A stretch of DNA of 64,000 bases, taken from positions 620,001-684,000 of the forward strand of contig NZ_SMTK01000003.1 in assembly GCF_004357995.1 (NCBI RefSeq), given 5' to 3'. The notes under the pieces are model-generated. The model was not told the DNA's origin and searched no databases. It saw nothing but the letters and a program-made list of their open reading frames with translations. The first letter of the stretch is position 1. Each line of letters opens with the position of its first letter. The translations under genes were made by a program, and so were the position numbers. Of this stretch, positions 60,257 through 64,000 are shown one piece after another. Origin of the DNA: Arthrobacter crusticola (GTDB lineage Bacteria; Actinomycetota; Actinomycetes; Actinomycetales; Micrococcaceae).

Positions 60257-61048
60257 ATGGCCATCGACAACGACATCTACAACCGCCTCGGCGAAACCTG
60301 GTGGGACGAAGACAACGTTCTGAACATCCTCCACGGCAGCTGCACCCCGGGACGGATGGCCTACTTCCGGGAGGTGCTGCGGACGCAGCTGCAGGACTCC
60401 TACGCCGGTCGAACGGCGTTGGACGTCGGCTGTGGCTGCGGCTTCCTGGCCGAGGAGTTCGCCCGGTTGGGCTTCTCGGTCACCGGTGTGGATCCGTCTG
60501 AGGTGGCAATCTCCGCCGCCCGGAAGCACGCAGAACAGGCCGCGCTGAACATCCGGTATGTCGTGGGCGCGGGGGAGGAGCTGCCGGTGGGCAGTTCGAT
60601 CTTCGACGTCGTCTACTGCTGCGACGTGCTGGAACATGTCACGGACCTTCCGCGCGTCCTCGGGGAGAGCGCGCGGGTCCTTCGACCGGGCGGCCTCTAC
60701 CTGTTCGACACCATCAACCGGACCAGGACCAGCAGGTTCCTCGGCATCAAGGTCATGCAGGACTGGTCCCTCACAAAGGTCACCGACGCCGCCCTGCACG
60801 ACTGGACCATGTTCATCACGCCGGATGAACTGACCGCCCAGCTCTCCCAAAGGGGCCTCGTCGTCGAGGAGATCGCCGGGCTGGCCCCCCGGGCCCGAAA
60901 GCCGGTGGTGCTCAAGAGCTTCTACGACGCCCGCAGGGGCAGGATCAGCTATGGGGAACTCAGCCGGCGGCTCAATTTCGGCAGGGTCAAGACCACCCGG
61001 GTTTCCTACATGGGCTACGCCCGCAAGCCGGCAGCGGCCGGGACCTAA
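60257..61048 (+). CDS. UbiG-like SAM-dependent methyltransferase
   Basis: Class I methyltransferase of 263 residues, with the SAM loop ALDVGCGCGFLAEEFARLG, then TGVDPSEVAISAARKHA and VLEHVTDLPRVLGESARVLR. The N-terminal YNRLGETWWDEDNVLNILH and the overall layout resemble UbiG (O-methylation of a quinone-type phenol). This lineage uses menaquinone, so a ubiquinone role is unlikely; it is better read as an O-methyltransferase for a small or lipid substrate. It is 18 bases upstream of a glycosyltransferase gene and likely co-transcribed. Confidence 0.85.
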   Translation: MAIDNDIYNRLGETWWDEDNVLNILHGSCTPGRMAYFREVLRTQLQDSYAGRTALDVGCGCGFLAEEFARLGFSVTGVDPSEVAISAARKHAEQAALNIRYVVGAGEELPVGSSIFDVVYCCDVLEHVTDLPRVLGESARVLRPGGLYLFDTINRTRTSRFLGIKVMQDWSLTKVTDAALHDWTMFITPDELTAQLSQRGLVVEEIAGLAPRARKPVVLKSFYDARRGRISYGELSRRLNFGRVKTTRVSYMGYARKPAAAGT

Positions 61049-61066
61049 GAGCGCCGGGAGGCACCG

Positions 61067-62776
61067 ATGGCAACGTATCTTCTCTGCAGCTCCCCGATCT
61101 ACGGGCATGTGGTGCCCCTGGTCGAGATCGGCCGGTACCTGCGCGGGCAGGGGCACCAGGTGGGCATGCTCACCGGAGCCCGCTTCGAGGACACCGTCAC
61201 CGGTGCCGGCCTCAGGTTCCTCCCACTGCCGGAGGCCTGCGACTTCGACGACCGGGACCTTGACAGCTCCTTCCCGGGGCGCGCCGGAAAGAAGGGGCTG
61301 GACCGGCTCCGCTTCGACATGACGGAAGTCTTCATCAACGCCCTGCCCCACCAGTACCGCGCCCTGCGGGAGGAACTCGACCGGACCCCCACCGACGCCG
61401 TCCTGGCCGAATCCGGCTTCACGGGCGCCGTCGTCCCGCTGCTGCGCACGGAACCGCGCCCGCCGATTCTCTTCAGCGGGATCATCCCGCTCGCCTTCTC
61501 CAGCAGGGACACCGCCCCCTTCGGCCCGGGCCTGCCACCCCTGCCCACGAAGGCCGGGATGCTCCGCAACCTGCTCCTCAACACCCTGATCCAGAAGGTC
61601 GTCTTCCGGCCCACGCACCGGGCGGCGAACCGGCAGATGAAGGCGGCCGCCGGGGTGCCCCTGCCCGTGCACTTCCTGGACGCGGCCTCCCTCGCGGACC
61701 GGTTCCTGCAGTTCACCTGCCCCGGCTTCGAGTATCCCCGGAGCGACCTGCCGGCCAGCGTGCGCTTCGTGGGCCCTGTCCTTCCCGCGGGAAGCGACGG
61801 CTTCACCCCGCCGTTCTGGTGGGGCGAGCTCCGGGACGGGCGCCCGGTTATCCACGTCACTCAGGGCACCATCGACAACAAGGACCCGGGACGGCTCATC
61901 CTGCCCACGCTCAGGGCCTTGGCGCGCTTGGACGTCCTGGTGGTCGCCACCACCGGAGGTGCGCCCCTGCCACCCGGCGACGTGCCGCCCAATGCCCGCG
62001 TCGCAGACTTCCTTCCGCACGAGCACCTGCTGCCCCTGGTGGACGTGATGATCACCAACGGCGGATACGGCGGAACCCAGCGCGCGCTGGCAGAGGGCCT
62101 GCCGGTGATCGTCGCGGGGGACCGCGAGGACAAGCCTGAGGTGGCGGCCCGGGTGGCCTGGGCCGGCGTGGGGATCAACCTGCGCACCGGCTCGCCGTCG
62201 CCTCGGGCGGTCCGCAAGGCCGTCCGGCAGGTCCTGTCCGACACCTCCTACCGGGAAGCGGCAGGACGGCTGGCCTCGGAGTACGCGCGGTATGACGCCC
62301 TGCCAATGATCGCCCGCGAACTCGAGACCACCCAGGCCGGGCCTCCCCGGGGCCGCGGCCCGTCGGGCCCGGGCCGGAAGGGGCTGGCCCTTGTCTCAGC
62401 AGCGCAGCTGGTCCTTGGCGTCGCAGGACTGCGCCGGGCGTTGAGGAAACGCACGGCCTACGACATAGGATTTCTCCGTGGCTCATCGGACACCATCGAG
62501 CGTGACCAGTGGTTAACGGGTACCAACCTCTCGGCGCCCGGTGGAATGCTCGTGCTCCAAGCGGCCTGCATCGCGGCCCTGCTCCGTGGGCCCAGCCGCC
62601 GTGTGGCCAGGACCCTCGGCGTCCTTGGAGCCATCATGACCGGCCGGTACCCCGCGGAGCGGTCGGTCCGGGCCAGCTGGCGGCGGCCCGACGACGCAGT
62701 GGCACCCCTGACGGCGGCGGCGGCACTGCTTGCGGCGCTCATGGCGGCCCTGGGGTTCCGGGCCGCCGGGAGGTAG
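61067..62776 (+). CDS. UGT-like glycosyltransferase fused to a four-helix membrane domain
   Basis: Protein of 569 residues. Residues 1 to about 420 are a GT-B glycosyltransferase of the GT1/MGT family (ATYLLCSSPIYGHVVPLVEI at the start; the sugar-nucleotide region HLLPLVDVMITNGGYGGTQR). After a Gly/Pro/Arg linker, residues from about 436 onward form a separate domain with four hydrophobic stretches (LALVSAAQLVLGVAGL, MLVLQAACIAALL, TLGVLGAIMTG, APLTAAAALLAALMAALGF) and a polar segment GFLRGSSDTIERDQWLTGT. GT1 enzymes are normally soluble and stop at about 420 residues. The fusion suggests membrane tethering, perhaps to a lipid acceptor. Confidence 0.85.
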   Translation: MATYLLCSSPIYGHVVPLVEIGRYLRGQGHQVGMLTGARFEDTVTGAGLRFLPLPEACDFDDRDLDSSFPGRAGKKGLDRLRFDMTEVFINALPHQYRALREELDRTPTDAVLAESGFTGAVVPLLRTEPRPPILFSGIIPLAFSSRDTAPFGPGLPPLPTKAGMLRNLLLNTLIQKVVFRPTHRAANRQMKAAAGVPLPVHFLDAASLADRFLQFTCPGFEYPRSDLPASVRFVGPVLPAGSDGFTPPFWWGELRDGRPVIHVTQGTIDNKDPGRLILPTLRALARLDVLVVATTGGAPLPPGDVPPNARVADFLPHEHLLPLVDVMITNGGYGGTQRALAEGLPVIVAGDREDKPEVAARVAWAGVGINLRTGSPSPRAVRKAVRQVLSDTSYREAAGRLASEYARYDALPMIARELETTQAGPPRGRGPSGPGRKGLALVSAAQLVLGVAGLRRALRKRTAYDIGFLRGSSDTIERDQWLTGTNLSAPGGMLVLQAACIAALLRGPSRRVARTLGVLGAIMTGRYPAERSVRASWRRPDDAVAPLTAAAALLAALMAALGFRAAGR

Positions 62777-62803
62777 CCCCGGCCGGCGGCGGGTGCGCGC
62801 GTC

Positions 62804-64000
62804 GTGGTTGAGCGCTCCGCTTCCCGCCTGCCCCTGATTCCGTACGCCCGCGCCGTCGGGCGGATCCTTGCCCTGAGCGCCAAAGCCTCCCCGGGCGCCG
62901 TCGCCATGAAGGTCCTCGGGTCCCTGATCGGGGCGGTGCTGCCGCTGGTCACTACCTACTTCGCGGCGCTCACGACGACGGCGCTCGCCGAGGCGTACGC
63001 GGGAGACCCCGACGCGGGCGGGCGCGCCGTCGTCTACGTGGTGGTGACCGCGGCACTGGGCCTGTTCTGGGGTGCCTTCACCAGCGTCGACCGGTACATC
63101 CAGCAGGTGCTCAGTTTCCGGGTGGGCGCCATCGTGGGCGACTCGATGTACCAGAGGTTCCTGGCGCTGGAGTTCTGGCGCTACGACGACAAGGAAACCG
63201 TGGACCTCTACGACAGGGCGCGGCGGTTCTCCGACTCCTACCCGCGGGTGCTGGACCGCATCGCGGCGATCTTCACCCAGCTGGTGTCGGTGGTGCTCGC
63301 CATCGGTGCCCTGCTGCTGGTGAGCTGGTGGGTGGCGCTGATCGTGCTGGTCGCCATCGTGCCGAGCGTGTACCTGCAGTTCCGCCTCTCCCGGGAACAA
63401 ATGGCGCACTGGAACACGCAGGTCGATTCCCGCCGGCAGCGGCGCATGATCGAAACGAACATCATGCGCCCGCAGTACATCGCCGAGATCCGCCTCTACG
63501 GGGTGGTGGAGTACCTCATGCTGCTTCGCTCCCGGCTGCGGGAGGCCGACGAGCTGCGCCGGCTCGACTTCCAGCGCCGCTACATTCCCAAGCAGCTGCT
63601 CGCCGACGCCCTGCAGTACGGCGCGGAGGTGATCGCGCTGCTGTGGGTGGTCGGTCAGATCATCGCCCGGGCCCAGCCGGTGGGCCAGTTCCTCTACATC
63701 CAGCAGATCGTCAGCCGCGCCCTGGGCACCGCGAACGACCTGGTAAGTTCGCTGAGCTCCATCGACGAGGACCTGTCCAATCTCAAGGACTACGAGCAGT
63801 TCATGAAGCTGCCCGTCCCCGAGGCCACCGGTGAGCCCCTGTCCGGTCCGCCCTCGCGGATCGACCTGAAGGACATCCGCTTCACCTACGCCGGCAGCGA
63901 CCTGGAGGTGCTCAAGGGGATCTCCCTGAGCATCGAGCGTGGGCGGCACATCGCCATCGTGGGCGAAAACGGCGCGGGAAAGTCGACCCTCATCCGGATC
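62804..64000 (+). CDS. ABC transporter, fused permease-ATPase (cut by window end)
   Basis: Open frame to the last base of the window, 399 codons visible. The N-terminal part is an ABC exporter membrane domain with about 5-6 helices (MKVLGSLIGAVLPLVTTYFA, GALLLVSWWVALIVLVAIVP, GAEVIALLWVVGQIIARAQP). The nucleotide-binding domain begins near IDLKDIRFTYAGSDLEVLKG and the Walker A GENGAGKST is the last motif seen. GTG 62804 is the likely start, 28 bases after the glycosyltransferase stop, though ATG 62905 is possible. It probably exports the product of the two preceding genes. Confidence 0.9.
   Translation, partial: MVERSASRLPLIPYARAVGRILALSAKASPGAVAMKVLGSLIGAVLPLVTTYFAALTTTALAEAYAGDPDAGGRAVVYVVVTAALGLFWGAFTSVDRYIQQVLSFRVGAIVGDSMYQRFLALEFWRYDDKETVDLYDRARRFSDSYPRVLDRIAAIFTQLVSVVLAIGALLLVSWWVALIVLVAIVPSVYLQFRLSREQMAHWNTQVDSRRQRRMIETNIMRPQYIAEIRLYGVVEYLMLLRSRLREADELRRLDFQRRYIPKQLLADALQYGAEVIALLWVVGQIIARAQPVGQFLYIQQIVSRALGTANDLVSSLSSIDEDLSNLKDYEQFMKLPVPEATGEPLSGPPSRIDLKDIRFTYAGSDLEVLKGISLSIERGRHIAIVGENGAGKSTLIRI

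Noticed and set aside
60257-61048. A ubiquinone O-methyltransferase role (true UbiG)
   Set aside because: The sequence resembles UbiG, but high-GC actinobacteria make menaquinone and no other ubi gene is nearby. I keep only the general methyltransferase call.
60023-62026. Upstream extension of the GDPD frame giving a protein of more than 900 residues
   Set aside because: The added part is antisense to the methyltransferase and glycosyltransferase genes. A good ribosome-binding site and a signal peptide fix the start at 60022.

Overview
The window is a stretch of high-GC actinobacterial chromosome. It is most consistent with a Micrococcaceae (Arthrobacter-like) organism. This rests on the order of the housekeeping genes (rplQ-truA, rplM-rpsI-glmM, coaA, glmS-acpS-nnrD, treX/Y/Z, alr-tsaE-tsaB-rimI-tsaD, groES-groEL1, guaB), a His-rich GroEL1 tail, two CIRCE operators, and many GTG starts and leaderless-looking promoters. 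The genus cannot be fixed from the sequence alone. No tRNA, rRNA, CRISPR array, transposase or integrase was seen.

Region 1 (1-14.3 kb): rplQ (5' end cut by the window) and truA are separated from rplM-rpsI by an accessory block of about 11.7 kb. This block encodes a Tad/Flp-type pilus: on the minus strand flp pilin, TadE-like and TadG-like pseudopilins, CpaB, a CpaE/TadZ ParA-like ATPase, TadA, TadB, TadC and an HPt-like protein that lacks the phosphoacceptor His. A stand-alone prepilin peptidase and an orphan OmpR-type response regulator lie nearby, with a DHFR/RibD-like reductase and a DUF808 membrane protein between them and the pilus operon. The pilus genes are visibly AT-richer than their surroundings. 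The flp promoter has no usual -35 box; instead it carries five CAGGA/G direct repeats phased at about one helical turn, the last on the -35 position. The 8-mer ACAGGAGT from this array occurs twice in an inverted repeat upstream of the response regulator. I infer a local regulon.

Region 2 (14.4-30.9 kb): cell-wall and cofactor genes (glmM, VanY-type lipoprotein, coaA, glmS, acpS, nnrD), the TreX-TreY-TreZ route from glycogen to trehalose, a FAD monooxygenase and an aldo/keto reductase.

Region 3 (30.9-48.9 kb): a GH4 phospho-glycosidase, a PfkB kinase, the alr-tsaE-tsaB-rimI-tsaD operon (D-alanine supply and t6A tRNA modification), PTS enzyme I divergent from a TetR gene followed by mannitol EIICBA and mannitol-1-P dehydrogenase. 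A more worn stretch follows: a TetR regulator with two tandem operators facing the remains of a DUF4386 gene, a 53-residue acidic ORF, an alpha/beta hydrolase coupled to a GNAT N-terminal fragment, a YbdK-type carboxylate-amine ligase, an AroE-like dehydrogenase and a HAD phosphatase.

Region 4 (49-64 kb): an MFS exporter, a THUMP-like methyltransferase, groESL, an acyltransferase-3/SGNH protein, guaB, two copies of a REP-like palindromic element, a PhzF-like protein, a secreted GDPD-like phosphodiesterase, and at the right edge a methyltransferase, a glycosyltransferase fused to a four-helix membrane domain, and an ABC exporter that runs off the window. The last three look like a small biosynthesis/export operon of unknown product.
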